From Roseateles toxinivorans (GTDB lineage Bacteria; Pseudomonadota; Gammaproteobacteria; Burkholderiales; Burkholderiaceae_C): a stretch of DNA of 64,000 nt. The stretch lies in assembly GCF_004362525.1 (NCBI RefSeq), contig NZ_SNXS01000011.1:1-64000 (forward strand). Direction: 5' to 3'. A model generated the notes under the pieces. The model searched no databases, was not told the DNA's origin, and was given only the letters and a program-made list of their open reading frames with translations. Positions 17,459 to 26,415 of this stretch are shown here, one piece after another. A program made the position numbers and the translations under genes. How positions within the stretch are numbered: position 1 is the stretch's first letter; the number at the start of each line of letters is the position of its first letter.

Positions 17459-19519
17459 ATGGCAAAGCCCATCGCGTTCGGCATCGTCATGGATGCCGAG
17501 GACGACGATATGCAGACGCGACCGCCGCCGTTTCAGGCGCCACCACCTGCCAGCCGGCCTGCACCACCGGCCCGGCAACCCGCCGGGATGGCCGCACGCC
17601 TGTGCGCGTTCCTGCTGGACGCCCTGCTGATGCTGGCGCTGAGCGCGCCGCTGATGTGGCTGGCCTATCGCGAACCGATCGCGCGGCTGGATGATGTTCG
17701 GCCGCTGAGCATGGCCATCAACTGGCTGCTCCCAGGTCTGATCTGCATCCTGTTCTGGTGCTGGCAGGGGGCCACGCCGGGCAAGCTGCTGGCCGGCATC
17801 CGCGTCATCGACATGCGCACCGGCGCCAGGCCGGGCCTGTGGCAAAGCCTGCTGCGCTGGCTGGGCTACTTTGTGTCGGCACTGCCGCTGGGACTGGGCC
17901 TGTTGTGGGCGGCCATCGATCCCGACAAGCGTGCCTGGCACGACCGCCTGGCCGGCACCCAGGTGGTGCGGCGCCGCCCGCGCAACAACGACGAGCCGGG
18001 CTATTTCGCCGCCCACTGGCGAGGCGAGCAAAGCCTGGTCCAAAGCTTCTGGCTCAACAATATGCTGCTGTCGGTGCCGCTGGCCTTTGCGCTGACCGGC
18101 CTGATGACCTGGATCAGCATGAAGGGCGAGGCCTTGCAGGCGGGCAGCATCGCGATGCTGATCGGCTGGCCGCTGATGCTGATCGTCGATGTCTGGTGCA
18201 TCGTTGGCGCCTGGCGGGCCGCAGCGGCCTACCGCCGGATCGGCGGCTCGGCGCTGTGGGCCAACCTGGCCCGGCTGTGCCTGGCTCTGGGGGCGCTGCA
18301 GACGCTGGCCTCGGCTCTGATCGGATTCGCCCCGCAGTCGGGCGAGTTCCTGCAGATGGCGCGAGGCATCGACCCGATCGGACAGGCGGTGCTGAAGCTC
18401 TCGGACGATGGCCGCACACTGCGCCTGGAGGGCCCCATCGGCATGGGCGATGCGACACGGTTGCAGCGCCTGCTGACCACCGCGCCGCAGCCGGTGCGTC
18501 TGGTCGAACTGGCCTCGCCGGGGGGCCGGGTCCATGAGGCCGAGCGCATGGTGGCGCTGGTGCGCAAGGTCGGGGCCGATACCCGGGCGGTCGGCGGCTG
18601 CGAGAGTGCCTGCACGCTGGTGTTCCTGGCCGGCACCCAACGCCAGCTGATGCCCGGGGCGCAGCTGGGCTTTCACCGCGCCTCCAGCGGCACCTACAAC
18701 CCGGTGTTCGACGAGGTGGCCAATCAACACCTGGCCGGCACCTACCGCGACATGGGCCTGCCCGAATCGTTCATCAGCCGCACTCTGCGCACGCCCGCGC
18801 ACAGCATGTGGTACCCGGCCAGCGAGGAGCTGGCCTCCCATGCACTGATCGCCGCCCTGCCGCAGACACTGGATGTGACCCTGCCCGATGGCGACAGCGT
18901 GTCGACGATAGACTTCAAGGAGGCGCTGCGCGGCAATCCGGCCTGGTACCGGCTGGAAATGCGCTACCCCGGCCTGCTGACGACGGCAGCCGCCCGCATG
19001 CAACAGGCCCGCGCCGCCGGCGGCGGCGAAGCGGCCCAGCAGGGCGCCGCACTGGAGGTACTGGCCGGTCATATGCCCGAGCTGTTGCTGGGCGGCCCGC
19101 CGGAGCTGCGCCATCGCTATCTGCTGGTACTGAAAGCCCAGCTGCAAGCCGCCCAGACCGGCGGCGGCGGCCTGTGCCAGGCTTTGCTCGCCGGCCAGCT
19201 GAACCAGCGCCGGCACCTGCCCGTCGAGCTTCAGGCCAGGGAGACGGCCTGGCTGATCGCCGCCGCCGACGCGCCGGCGATGCGACGCCTGCCCGCCCCA
19301 CCCAGCGCGCTCGAACTGGAGGTAGTGCGGCGCGACCTGAGCGTCCCGGTGCCGGGCCTGCTGCAGGGCGTCTGGGCGCCGGCCTCGGCTCAGGCCCCAC
19401 GTCCCTGCGAGCAGGTGATACGGGCACTGAATGAGGTCGCGGCGCTGCCCGCGGCGCAGCGCGAGCTGGCGCAGCGGCTGATGTTCCAGCGCCTGGAGGC
19501 CCCACGTCTGCAGTCCTGA
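17459..19519 (+). CDS. RDD membrane domain fused to ClpP/SppA-like serine protease domain
   Basis: A 686-residue protein. After a Pro-rich linker (20-42), residues 45-175 form an RDD domain with the elements MAARLCAFLLDALL and TPGKLLAGIRVID. Helices near 200-220, 232-252 and 268-290 follow. From about 310 comes a ClpP-like fold: SPGGRVHEAE at 353-362, Ser383 in GGCESACT and His406 in LGFHRAS, in the order and spacing of the ClpP nucleophile and His. The extracytoplasmic side cannot be assigned. A good ribosome-binding site, GGGAGGA, precedes the ATG. The substrate is unknown and the fusion is unusual. The downstream hydrolase may be co-transcribed. Confidence 0.82.
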   Translation: MAKPIAFGIVMDAEDDDMQTRPPPFQAPPPASRPAPPARQPAGMAARLCAFLLDALLMLALSAPLMWLAYREPIARLDDVRPLSMAINWLLPGLICILFWCWQGATPGKLLAGIRVIDMRTGARPGLWQSLLRWLGYFVSALPLGLGLLWAAIDPDKRAWHDRLAGTQVVRRRPRNNDEPGYFAAHWRGEQSLVQSFWLNNMLLSVPLAFALTGLMTWISMKGEALQAGSIAMLIGWPLMLIVDVWCIVGAWRAAAAYRRIGGSALWANLARLCLALGALQTLASALIGFAPQSGEFLQMARGIDPIGQAVLKLSDDGRTLRLEGPIGMGDATRLQRLLTTAPQPVRLVELASPGGRVHEAERMVALVRKVGADTRAVGGCESACTLVFLAGTQRQLMPGAQLGFHRASSGTYNPVFDEVANQHLAGTYRDMGLPESFISRTLRTPAHSMWYPASEELASHALIAALPQTLDVTLPDGDSVSTIDFKEALRGNPAWYRLEMRYPGLLTTAAARMQQARAAGGGEAAQQGAALEVLAGHMPELLLGGPPELRHRYLLVLKAQLQAAQTGGGGLCQALLAGQLNQRRHLPVELQARETAWLIAAADAPAMRRLPAPPSALELEVVRRDLSVPVPGLLQGVWAPASAQAPRPCEQVIRALNEVAALPAAQRELAQRLMFQRLEAPRLQS

Positions 19520-19576
19520 GGATTGATGCGGCCGCCGCGAGGGATGACACTGTCCGGTCCGACCTTGGAGACCATC

Positions 19577-20632
19577 ATGCTCATCCTCAGCAACCGCGAA
19601 CTGACCTTGCCGGGCGACGCCTTCGGCACCAGCTTTCAACCGGGCGCAGACGCCCTCAGCATGGCCTCGGCAGCGCGCAGCGGCGGCGGCTGGCAGCTCG
19701 CTTCGGCGCAGGCGTCGGTCAAGGACGATGCGGTGATCCATGCGCTGCTGCCGCTGTTCCAGGGGCCGAAGCCGGTGCTGGTCTGGCTGCATGGCAATAG
19801 CAACACGCCGACCGATTGCTTCGAGCGCTGCGAGCGCCTCGGCCAGCTCTACGGGCTCGAGGTGGTCGGCTTCTCCTGGCCCTCGGAGGGCCTGCTGCCG
19901 GACGGCACCGAGCTGCCACGCCTGCCGCCGGCCCCCATGGCCGCAGAGGACGAGAACGCCCTCGCCGCGGTCAAGACCGACAACCGCAGCGAAGGCCCCG
20001 CGCAACGCATCCTGCGGCGCTACCGCCAGGCCAAGCTCAACGCCCAGGACTCGACCGATGCGCTGGCCCGATTTCTGCGCCTCGTGGCCGTGGCTCGGCT
20101 GTATGCCAATCAGCAGCCCTTCACGCTGGGCGTGCACAGCCTGGGCGTCCACTTTCTGCAGAACTGCCTGCAGGTGGCGGGCGCCACCGAATCGGTCGGC
20201 ACCGCCCACAACATCGCCCTGCTGGCGCCCTGCGCCCGCGCCGAGGGCCATCTGTCCTGGCTGCGCACCTTGCAGCCCAAGGGCCAGGTGTTCGTGACCT
20301 ATAACAAGGGCGACTCGGTGCTGTTCGGCGCCTTTGTGGCCGATGGCCAGCAACTCAAGCTAGGCACCGACCCCGGCTCGGCGCGGCTGGCGGCGCCCAA
20401 TGTCCGCTACATCAGCTTCAGCAATGCCAAGGTCGATGCGGGGGGCCACGGCTATTTTGTGATGAGCGGCATGCCGGCCAGGACCAAGAAACTGTTCAAG
20501 CGCATCCTGGGCTCGGAGCGCGACATCCAGGGCACCGAGTTCCCGCGCCAGGTCTATCCGATTGGCTGCGATGGCGACGGTGTGACCTGCTATATGGCCA
20601 AGCCCGAGGCCGAACCGGCCGACGGCAGCTGA
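19577..20632 (+). CDS. alpha/beta hydrolase (DUF900-like)
   Basis: A 351-residue hydrolase without a signal peptide. Elements seen: VLVWLHGNSN at about residue 70, a VGFSWPSEG strand, a nucleophile elbow GVHSLGVH and, near the C-terminus, a GGHGYFVMSG that could supply the catalytic His. The GFSWPS and HSLG elements resemble DUF900/esterase-like proteins. The substrate is unknown. ATG 19577 is preceded by TTGGAGACC; the open frame begins at 19523, four bases after the RDD-fusion stop. The two genes probably form one transcript. Confidence 0.75.
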   Translation: MLILSNRELTLPGDAFGTSFQPGADALSMASAARSGGGWQLASAQASVKDDAVIHALLPLFQGPKPVLVWLHGNSNTPTDCFERCERLGQLYGLEVVGFSWPSEGLLPDGTELPRLPPAPMAAEDENALAAVKTDNRSEGPAQRILRRYRQAKLNAQDSTDALARFLRLVAVARLYANQQPFTLGVHSLGVHFLQNCLQVAGATESVGTAHNIALLAPCARAEGHLSWLRTLQPKGQVFVTYNKGDSVLFGAFVADGQQLKLGTDPGSARLAAPNVRYISFSNAKVDAGGHGYFVMSGMPARTKKLFKRILGSERDIQGTEFPRQVYPIGCDGDGVTCYMAKPEAEPADGS

Positions 20633-20669
20633 ACCGCTCCCCGGGATTCTGCCGGGGTGCGCGGCCCGG

Positions 20670-21468
20670 CAATCCGGGCTATCGTGGGTCGGCCTGACCA
20701 CCACCAATGCGGTGCGCGTGCAGGCCGCAGCCATCAGCACCGACCCGGCCGTGGACGCTGCCTTCAAGGCCGACATTGCCGCCGCGATTGCCGAGATATC
20801 GACCGTGCAGCAGGCGATCGAGAAGATGGAGCTCGACAGCTGGAGGAGGCGACAAGGCCAAGGCCCAGGAGGCCTTGGCCGAGCAGCGCCAGGGCACCCT
20901 GCGCATCGCCAGCGTCGTGGTGGTGGTGATCGTGCTGCTGCTGGCGGGCGGCGCGCTGATGCTGACACGCTCGATCCAGCGGCCGCTGACCCAGGCCATA
21001 CAGGTGGCCGATCGGATTGCCGCGGGCGACCTCAGCACCCGCGTGCAGCTCACGCAGGCCGATGAGTTCGGCCACCTGCTGCGGGCACTGGAAAGAATGG
21101 CCCAGCAGCTGAGCAGCGTGGTCGGCGAGGTGGCCCAGCGCAGCGCCGCTGCCGCGCGGGAGATCAAGACACTGATCGGGGCCTCGGTCGAGCGGGTCGA
21201 GTCGGGCGCCGGCCTGGTGACGCAGACCGGTGCGGTAATGGAGGAGATCGTCAGCAGCGTCAAGCGGGTCACCGACCCGATCGGCGAGATTGCCTCGGCG
21301 GCGACCGAGCAGCGCGACGGCATCGCGCAGGTCAATGTAGCGGTGAGCAATCTCGACCAGATGACGCAGCAGAACGCGGCGCTGGTGGAGCAGTCAGCAG
21401 CGGCCGCGCAGTCGCTGCGCGAGCAGGCTCAGCGGCTGGCCGAGGTGGTGTCGGTGTTCAAGGTTTAG
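20670..21468 (+). pseudogene. decayed methyl-accepting chemotaxis protein
   Basis: A chemoreceptor remnant. Residues of a periplasmic four-helix segment (VQAAAISTDPAVDAAF) are read in one frame from about 20682. The frame then shifts near 20840 to continue with GDKAKAQEALAEQRQ, a membrane helix (SVVVVVIVLLLAGGALML), HAMP (RSIQRPLTQAIQVADRIAAG) and a signalling tail ending VSVFKV. No start codon or first membrane helix is present. The cytoplasmic hairpin lacks about 120 residues including the tip: LSSVV runs directly into GEVAQRSAAAAREIK. It could not control CheA. It overlaps the TerB gene end by 11 bases. Confidence 0.85.
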
Positions 21469-21931
21469 CGCCCTCGGCCTCGGCCTGGGCACGCAGCCGC
21501 GCATTCACGTAAGCCCCCTGCGGCACATGCAGCAGGTCGGCCACACGCCACAGCACATGGCGCTCGTGCTCGTTGAGGTGCCCGTCGGCATAGGCGACGC
21601 GCCACATGTGCTCGATCATGCGCAGCCGTTGCGGCATCTCGAACCGCTCCTTGATGCGCGAGGTGAAGCTGAACAGATCGGTGGAGGCCTTGGCCGTGAC
21701 CTCGGCCAGTTCGGCCAGGCGTGCCGCCTCGTCATCGGCAAGGCCGAACTTGTCGCGCAAGGCAGCCAGCACCGCCTCGCGCTCGCCGGCATGGAAGCTG
21801 GCGTCGGCACGCATCACCTCGACCAGCATCACCGCCGTGGCCAGTTGCAGCAGATGCTCATCATTGGCAGGACCGGCGCCCGCTCCGGGCGGCATCAGGC
21901 TGTCGAACAGGTCTTTGAGGGTTTTCAGCAT
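21458..21931 (-). CDS. TerB family tellurite-resistance-like protein
   Basis: A 157-residue cytoplasmic helical protein of the TerB family (DjlA-like N-terminal fold). The core LQLATAVMLVEVMRADASFHAGERE is followed by a second half MIEHMWRVAYADGHLNEHERHVLWRVADLL, the paired acidic-helix pattern of TerB where D/E residues bind metal. Such stand-alone genes are common in Burkholderiales and do not by themselves imply tellurite resistance. The start MLKTLKDLF at 21931 was chosen over an upstream open frame to 22063 without domain sequence. Confidence 0.85.
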   Translation of the reverse strand: MLKTLKDLFDSLMPPGAGAGPANDEHLLQLATAVMLVEVMRADASFHAGEREAVLAALRDKFGLADDEAARLAELAEVTAKASTDLFSFTSRIKERFEMPQRLRMIEHMWRVAYADGHLNEHERHVLWRVADLLHVPQGAYVNARLRAQAEAEGAKP

Positions 21932-22065
21932 GGGCCCATGATGGCATGACCTTCGGTCCAAGACATCACCCCGCCTTGGCGTCCCATCCTGACGCAGGCG
22001 CACCGCGATGGTGCCCTCCTGCACCTCTTGCTCGGTGCAAGTTTGCCCACAAAGCGGCGGCAATC

Positions 22066-22099
22066 AAAAAAAAAGCCCCAGGCTTGTGACCTGAGGCTT
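22066..22099 (-). terminator. rho-independent terminator after ppk2
   Basis: On the minus strand a ten-base stem AAGCCTCAGG / CCTGGGGCTT (one T-G wobble) with a seven-base loop is followed by nine T residues. It lies about 85 bases after the PPK2 stop and would end that transcript. Confidence 0.85.
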
Positions 22100-22183
22100 G
22101 AATCCACTCTAGAGGCAGTGGAGGAGACAACTGAAGATGAGCAGATTTAGCAGCTTCCGTGCCAGGTCTGAACCCCTCCGGCC

Positions 22184-23344
22184 TCAGGCGCCCGCACCCG
22201 CCAGCTGATCGTCACCCCGGCTGGGCACCAACGAGGGCCGGCCGACGATCAGCGGGTCCACCGGGCCTAGCGACGTCAGGTCCTTGGCGCCGTAGGGCAT
22301 GCGGTGCAGCAGATAGCGCAGGGCGTTGAGCCGAGCGCGCTTCTTGCAGTCGCTCTTGATCACCGTCCAGGGCGCGTCAGAGGTGTCGCAGTGCAGGAAC
22401 ATCGCCTCCTTGGCGCGCGTGTAATCGTCCCATTTGTCGAGCGAGGCCAGATCGATCGGACTCAGCTTCCATTGCTTGAGCGGGTGCAGCTTGCGCTCCT
22501 TGAAGCGACGACGCTGCTCCTCCCGGCTGACCGAGAACCAGAACTTGAACAGGTGCACGCCACTGCGCACCAGATGGCGCTCGAACTCGGGCGTCTGGCG
22601 CATGAACTCGTCATATTCGGCGTCCGAGCAGAAGCCCATCACCCGTTCCACGCCGGAGCGGTTGTACCAGCTGCGGTCAAACAGAACGATCTCGCCGCGC
22701 GTCGGCAGATGCTGGATATAGCGCTGGAAGTACCACTGGCCGCGCTCGACCTCGCTGGGCTTCTCCAGCGCCACAACCCGGGCGCCGCGCGGGTTGAGGT
22801 GCTCCATCAGGCGCTTGATCGTGCCGCCCTTGCCTGCGGCATCGCGGCCCTCGAACAGGATCACCACCCGGGCGCCGGTTTCCTTGACCCAGGCCTGCAG
22901 CTTCAGCAACTCGACCTGCAGCCGGTACTTCTGCCGCTCGTAGCTGCGGCGTGACAGCAGGTTCTGGTACGGATAGCGCCCGTCGCGCCAGCCGGGGGCC
23001 AGGTCGGTGTCAGGGTCAATGCCGTCGGCCGGCTTGGGTTCGCGCTCGAACAGCACCCGCTTGAGCGCCTTCACGTCGTCGGGCGAGGCCCCTGCCATCA
23101 AGGTCTTCAGCTCCGCCAGCACGGCACCCGGCTTGTCGCCGACGGCATGACCGGCCAGCACATCGGACAGGGCCATGGCCTGCTCGGTGCGAGCGCCTGT
23201 GGTGGCGCGCGAAATGGTGTCGGCCTCGATATCGCGTCGGCGCCGCAGGGGCGCGGTGTCGCCAGCGGCCACCGATCTCGCCCTCACCCGGGGCCGGGCC
23301 TTGGGCTTGAGCTGGGGGCTGGAATCGGTCGGTGTTCTGGCCAT
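22184..23344 (-). CDS. ppk2: polyphosphate kinase 2
   Basis: A 386-residue PPK2-family enzyme that transfers phosphate between polyphosphate and nucleotides. The core from about residue 125 has Walker A GRDAAGKGGTIKR, the conserved HLNPRG, a lid region with ERGQWYFQRYIQHLP, and Walker B LFDRSWYNR. A single core domain preceded by a basic, disordered N-terminus of about 90 residues fits class I PPK2 (favouring NDP phosphorylation). ATG 23344 has AGGAG six bases upstream. A terminator follows at 22066-22099. Confidence 0.9.
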   Translation of the reverse strand: MARTPTDSSPQLKPKARPRVRARSVAAGDTAPLRRRRDIEADTISRATTGARTEQAMALSDVLAGHAVGDKPGAVLAELKTLMAGASPDDVKALKRVLFEREPKPADGIDPDTDLAPGWRDGRYPYQNLLSRRSYERQKYRLQVELLKLQAWVKETGARVVILFEGRDAAGKGGTIKRLMEHLNPRGARVVALEKPSEVERGQWYFQRYIQHLPTRGEIVLFDRSWYNRSGVERVMGFCSDAEYDEFMRQTPEFERHLVRSGVHLFKFWFSVSREEQRRRFKERKLHPLKQWKLSPIDLASLDKWDDYTRAKEAMFLHCDTSDAPWTVIKSDCKKRARLNALRYLLHRMPYGAKDLTSLGPVDPLIVGRPSLVPSRGDDQLAGAGA

Positions 23345-23465
23345 GCATGACTCCTGTGACAAGCAGATGAAGCTGTCATGATCTCGCCACAGCAGCCCCT
23401 CCTGTGTTGAGCCAAATCAAGCCCGGCGGCCGGCATGGCCCATGAAGCGACACAGCCACGTTCGC

Positions 23466-23492
23466 AATAGCTGACAGCCGATGTCAGCTATT
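23466..23492. promoter_or_regulatory. perfect 11-bp inverted repeat upstream of the WYL regulator
   Basis: AATAGCTGACA, a five-base spacer, then its exact reverse complement TGTCAGCTATT, ending 17 bases before the regulator start. A close copy lies at 24471-24493 before the downstream gene. It is probably the autoregulatory operator. Confidence 0.75.
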
Positions 23493-23509
23493 TGTGGCAG
23501 GCTGCCCTC

Positions 23510-24475
23510 ATGCAAGCCAGCCGCCTTCTGTCCATCCTGCTCAAGCTGCAAACGCAGGGACGGCTATCGGCCGCGGCGCTGGCCGAGGCCTTCGAGGTCT
23601 CGGTGCGGACGATTTACCGTGACATCGACGCGCTCAGCGCCGCCGGTGTGCCCATCTATGCCGACAAGGGCCGCCATGGCGGCTTTGCGCTGCGCGATGG
23701 CTATCACACGCGACTCACCGGGCTGGACCGGCCCGAGGCGCAAAGCCTCTTTCTGTCCGGCGTGCCCTTCGCAGCCGATCAGCTGGGATTGGGCGGTGCG
23801 CTGGACTCGACCCGGCTGAAGCTGCTGGCCGCCCTGCCCGAGGCGGCGCGGCAGGAGGCCGAAAAGGTGGCCTCGCGCTTCCACCTCGACCCGGTGGCCT
23901 GGTATCAGGGGCCGGATGAGCAGGGCCTGCTGCCCGAACTGGCGGCGGCCGTGTGGCTGCAGCGCGGCGTGGAGATGCGCTATGACAGCTGGAAGGGCCT
24001 GGTGGAGCGGGACGTGGCGCCGCTGGGCCTGGTGCTCAAGGGGGGGCTCTGGTACTTCGTGGCCGCCACCGAAGAACGGGCGCGCACCTACCGCGTGGCC
24101 AGCATCGTGGCGCTGACGGTGCAGGACAGCCCGGCTCCGCCACCGCCCGCCGGCTTCGAGCTGAAGCGCTACTGGGAGGCCTTCGCCCGCGACTTCGAAG
24201 CTCGGATGCAGGCCGCAAGCGCGGTGGTGCGGGCGCGGCCCGCAGGTCTGCGCGAGCTGGCCCGGCAGAGTCATGCAATTGCCCGGGCGGTCGCCGCGGC
24301 GCAGCCGCCCGATGCCGAGGGCTGGCAGCGCCTGCGCATCCCTATCGAGTCGGTCGAGGCGGCGGTGGGCCAGTTGCTGCGCCTGGGGCCGGATGTCGAG
24401 GCGCTGGAGCCGCCCGAGCTGCGCACGGCCCTGCGACAGGCCGTTTTGAACCTGAATGGGCTCTACGGCGAATAG
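23510..24475 (+). CDS. YafY/PafC-type transcriptional regulator with WYL domain
   Basis: A 321-residue regulator. Residues 1-60 form an HTH_11 domain with the recognition segment FEVSVRTIYRDIDALSAAGV and the following GGFAL wing. A WYL region lies near 150-200, including LVLKGGLWYFVAATEE and YRVASI, and a WCX-like C-terminus follows. WYL domains sense ligands or DNA ends; here an effector is unknown. The first codon with conserved HTH sequence is ATG 23510. A matching palindrome lies before this gene and before the next one, which it probably regulates. Confidence 0.9.
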   Translation: MQASRLLSILLKLQTQGRLSAAALAEAFEVSVRTIYRDIDALSAAGVPIYADKGRHGGFALRDGYHTRLTGLDRPEAQSLFLSGVPFAADQLGLGGALDSTRLKLLAALPEAARQEAEKVASRFHLDPVAWYQGPDEQGLLPELAAAVWLQRGVEMRYDSWKGLVERDVAPLGLVLKGGLWYFVAATEERARTYRVASIVALTVQDSPAPPPPAGFELKRYWEAFARDFEARMQAASAVVRARPAGLRELARQSHAIARAVAAAQPPDAEGWQRLRIPIESVEAAVGQLLRLGPDVEALEPPELRTALRQAVLNLNGLYGE

Positions 24476-24493
24476 CTGACCTTCGATGTCAGC
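24471..24493. promoter_or_regulatory. second copy of the WYL operator
   Basis: AATAGCTGAC, a seven-base spacer ending CGAT, then GTCAGC, matching the site at 23466 with the same spacing. It overlaps the regulator stop codon (24473-24475) and lies about 45 bases before the next ATG. Confidence 0.65.
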
Positions 24494-24537
24494 ATTGGCG
24501 GCGCAGCATCCAGGCTCCACAAACTAGAGGAGCTTTC

Positions 24538-25107
24538 ATGGACAACGCCACCGTCACCGAAGTTCAACGCCGCACTGTGCTGCAACTGGCCGCCGGATTG
24601 GCTACCGCCGGATCAGCCGCGCTGAACACGGTCAGGGCCGCCGCAATCGCCCCCACGCCCACCGGCAAGCCCGGCGACTTCGACTTCCTGAGCGGCCACT
24701 GGAAGATCAAGAACCGCCGCCTGAAGGACGGCGCCTGGGACGAGTTCGACAGCGAGGCCAGTGTCCACGCCATCCTGGGCGGGGTCATCAGCGTCGAGGA
24801 GTTGCGCATTCCGGCCCGCAACTTCAGCGGCATGGGCCTGCGCATGCTCGATGTCGAGCGCAAGCTCTGGGCCGATTACTGGGTCAACGGCAAGAGCGGC
24901 GTGCTCGCGCCACCGCCGGCATGGGGCAGCTTTGTCGACGGCCGCGGCACCTGGGACAGTGATGAGACCGACGCCGACAAGCCCATCATCGTGCGCGGCG
25001 TCTGGGACCAGATCACGCCCACATCCTGCCGCTGGTTCCAGGCGGTGTCGCGCGACGATGGCAAGACCTGGCAGGAGAACTGGGTGATGCACTGGACGCG
25101 GGCTTGA
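24538..25107 (+). CDS. DUF1579-like exported protein
   Basis: A protein of 189 residues with a Tat-like N-terminus (QRRTVLQLAAGLATAG) and predicted cleavage after residue 36. The mature part begins GDFDFLSGHWKIKNRRLKDG and continues with DYWVNGKSG, a lipocalin-like beta pattern that resembles DUF1579 proteins. Activity is unknown. It follows the WYL regulator gene and has the same palindrome before it, so its expression probably depends on that regulator. AGAGGAGC precedes ATG 24538. Confidence 0.72.
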   Translation: MDNATVTEVQRRTVLQLAAGLATAGSAALNTVRAAAIAPTPTGKPGDFDFLSGHWKIKNRRLKDGAWDEFDSEASVHAILGGVISVEELRIPARNFSGMGLRMLDVERKLWADYWVNGKSGVLAPPPAWGSFVDGRGTWDSDETDADKPIIVRGVWDQITPTSCRWFQAVSRDDGKTWQENWVMHWTRA

Positions 25108-25137
25108 GGCTCGCGCTCGGCCTCCTGTCGGCGGCCA

Positions 25138-25647
25138 CTATTCGCCCTTCAACACGCGCCGGTACCCGCCCAACATCAACAGACCCAAGCCCATGAAGCC
25201 CCAAGTCGCTGGTTCGGGTACCGACGACACCGTCAAGGTTGAGGGTGCGTTGAAGGTCTGCAAGGTCGTGTCGTACACCCCAGGCTTCCATAGAGCAAGC
25301 TGGTCAAAGTAGAAGATCGGTCCGCCGCTACCCCAATCGAAAAGAAACACCATCTCGCCTGGGACTCCCGAGTGGCCAGAAGCCATCGCGTCAACATGCA
25401 CATCGACGCCAACGCAGGCACGATACGCGGTGCTGCAACTCAGCATGTTGTCGACCGGCACCGAGTAGTCCGCCAAGAGTGGAGTTTCGAGAAGGTAGCT
25501 GAATGTGACGGGTACAACGTCGCGCACGCCGTTTTTGTCAATGTCGAGCGTGGCCTGCCCAACAAAGTCGTAGCGCAGTGCTGCTTGAGCGATGCATGCA
25601 TTGCCAAGCAAGAGCATCAACCCCAAAGACTTCTTCAAATTGCTCAA
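25138..25647 (-). CDS. PEP-CTERM protein, TTG start, lower GC than neighbours
   Basis: A 169-residue exported protein with a signal peptide (MSNLKKSLGLMLLLGNACIA) and a C-terminal PEP-CTERM signal VPEPATWGFMGLGLLML then GGYRRVLKGE. The middle has a beta-rich choice-of-anchor-like pattern with one Cys pair. The start codon is TTG at 25647, supported by GGAGGA a few bases upstream and by the absence of any in-frame ATG. The gene and its upstream 250 bases are less GC-rich than flanking genes, which suggests recent acquisition. Confidence 0.75.
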   Translation of the reverse strand: MSNLKKSLGLMLLLGNACIAQAALRYDFVGQATLDIDKNGVRDVVPVTFSYLLETPLLADYSVPVDNMLSCSTAYRACVGVDVHVDAMASGHSGVPGEMVFLFDWGSGGPIFYFDQLALWKPGVYDTTLQTFNAPSTLTVSSVPEPATWGFMGLGLLMLGGYRRVLKGE

Positions 25648-25912
25648 AACATCCTCCCTCTTCAGGATCTATTCGTTCAATGTCAAATCTTCGCGAGCAA
25701 ACCCCTAGCGCAGCACAACTGCACAGGCATTTGATCGCACAAAGGCATCCTGACCCGTCTGAGTCGCGTGGGCCATTTGGACATACCCTAGCCGCATGAC
25801 CGAGGGTCAGTCCTTGTTGCGCTCAAATCAGAGCGAGGCGGTGCTGGCGAGTACGCTTGCTTCGGGTAATGTCGGTCGGTATGCGACCCCAGACTTCCGC
25901 TAGGCTCTCCCC

Positions 25913-26311
25913 ATGAAACCTCTACCCCTGCGCCTGCTCCCCGGTGACGATCTGCGCGCCGCGCTGCAGCGCGTGCTGCAGGCCCAGGGTTGCCAGGCGG
26001 CCTTTGTGTTGTCCGGCATAGGCAGCCTGTCGCAGACGCGCTTGCGGCTGGCCGGTGCCGATGACTTCCTCGCGATTGACGGCGAGGTCGAAATCCTGAC
26101 CCTGGCCGGCAGCCTGTCGCCCGACGGCGTGCACCTGCATATGAGCGTGGCAGATGCCACCGGCCGTGTGGTCGGTGGGCATGTGACGGCAGGATGCAAG
26201 GTACGCACGACGGCCGAGGTCTTGCTGGCGCTGCTGCCGAGCTGGCAGTTCGCACGCGAGTTCGATGCCGCCACCGGCTATGCCGAGTTGCGAATCGGCC
26301 CGCGTGATTGA
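25913..26311 (+). CDS. PPC (DUF296) domain protein
   Basis: A 132-residue protein consisting of one PPC domain. The conserved metal-binding pattern is visible: DGVHLHMSVADATGRVVGGHV contains the HLH and GGH residues. The N-terminal strand carries LRLLPGDDL and the CQAAFVLSGIGSL element typical of this fold. Bacterial PPC proteins are trimeric; the function is unknown and the DNA-binding role comes from plant homologues. It lies just before a PEP-CTERM gene on the same strand, separated by about 105 bases. Confidence 0.85.
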   Translation: MKPLPLRLLPGDDLRAALQRVLQAQGCQAAFVLSGIGSLSQTRLRLAGADDFLAIDGEVEILTLAGSLSPDGVHLHMSVADATGRVVGGHVTAGCKVRTTAEVLLALLPSWQFAREFDAATGYAELRIGPRD

Positions 26312-26415
26312 TATCCGAAGTGAGCCCCCTGTTTGCGGGGTTACCGGCCCGGCACGCAGTTCTTAGGATGGGGTTTGCCGAGCCTATCGCTCACCCACTG
26401 CGTCAGGAGACCCCC

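Noticed and set aside
17168-20353. A 1061-codon open frame on the minus strand opposite the RDD fusion and hydrolase genes
   Set aside because: It is a shadow of the real genes. In this GC-rich DNA the antisense frame rarely meets stop codons; its product is Gln/Arg/Gly/His-rich with no domain, and the plus-strand frames have clear motifs and ribosome-binding sites.
21458-21931. Tellurite resistance cluster
   Set aside because: Only a stand-alone TerB-type gene is present; terA, terC, terD and terZ are absent.
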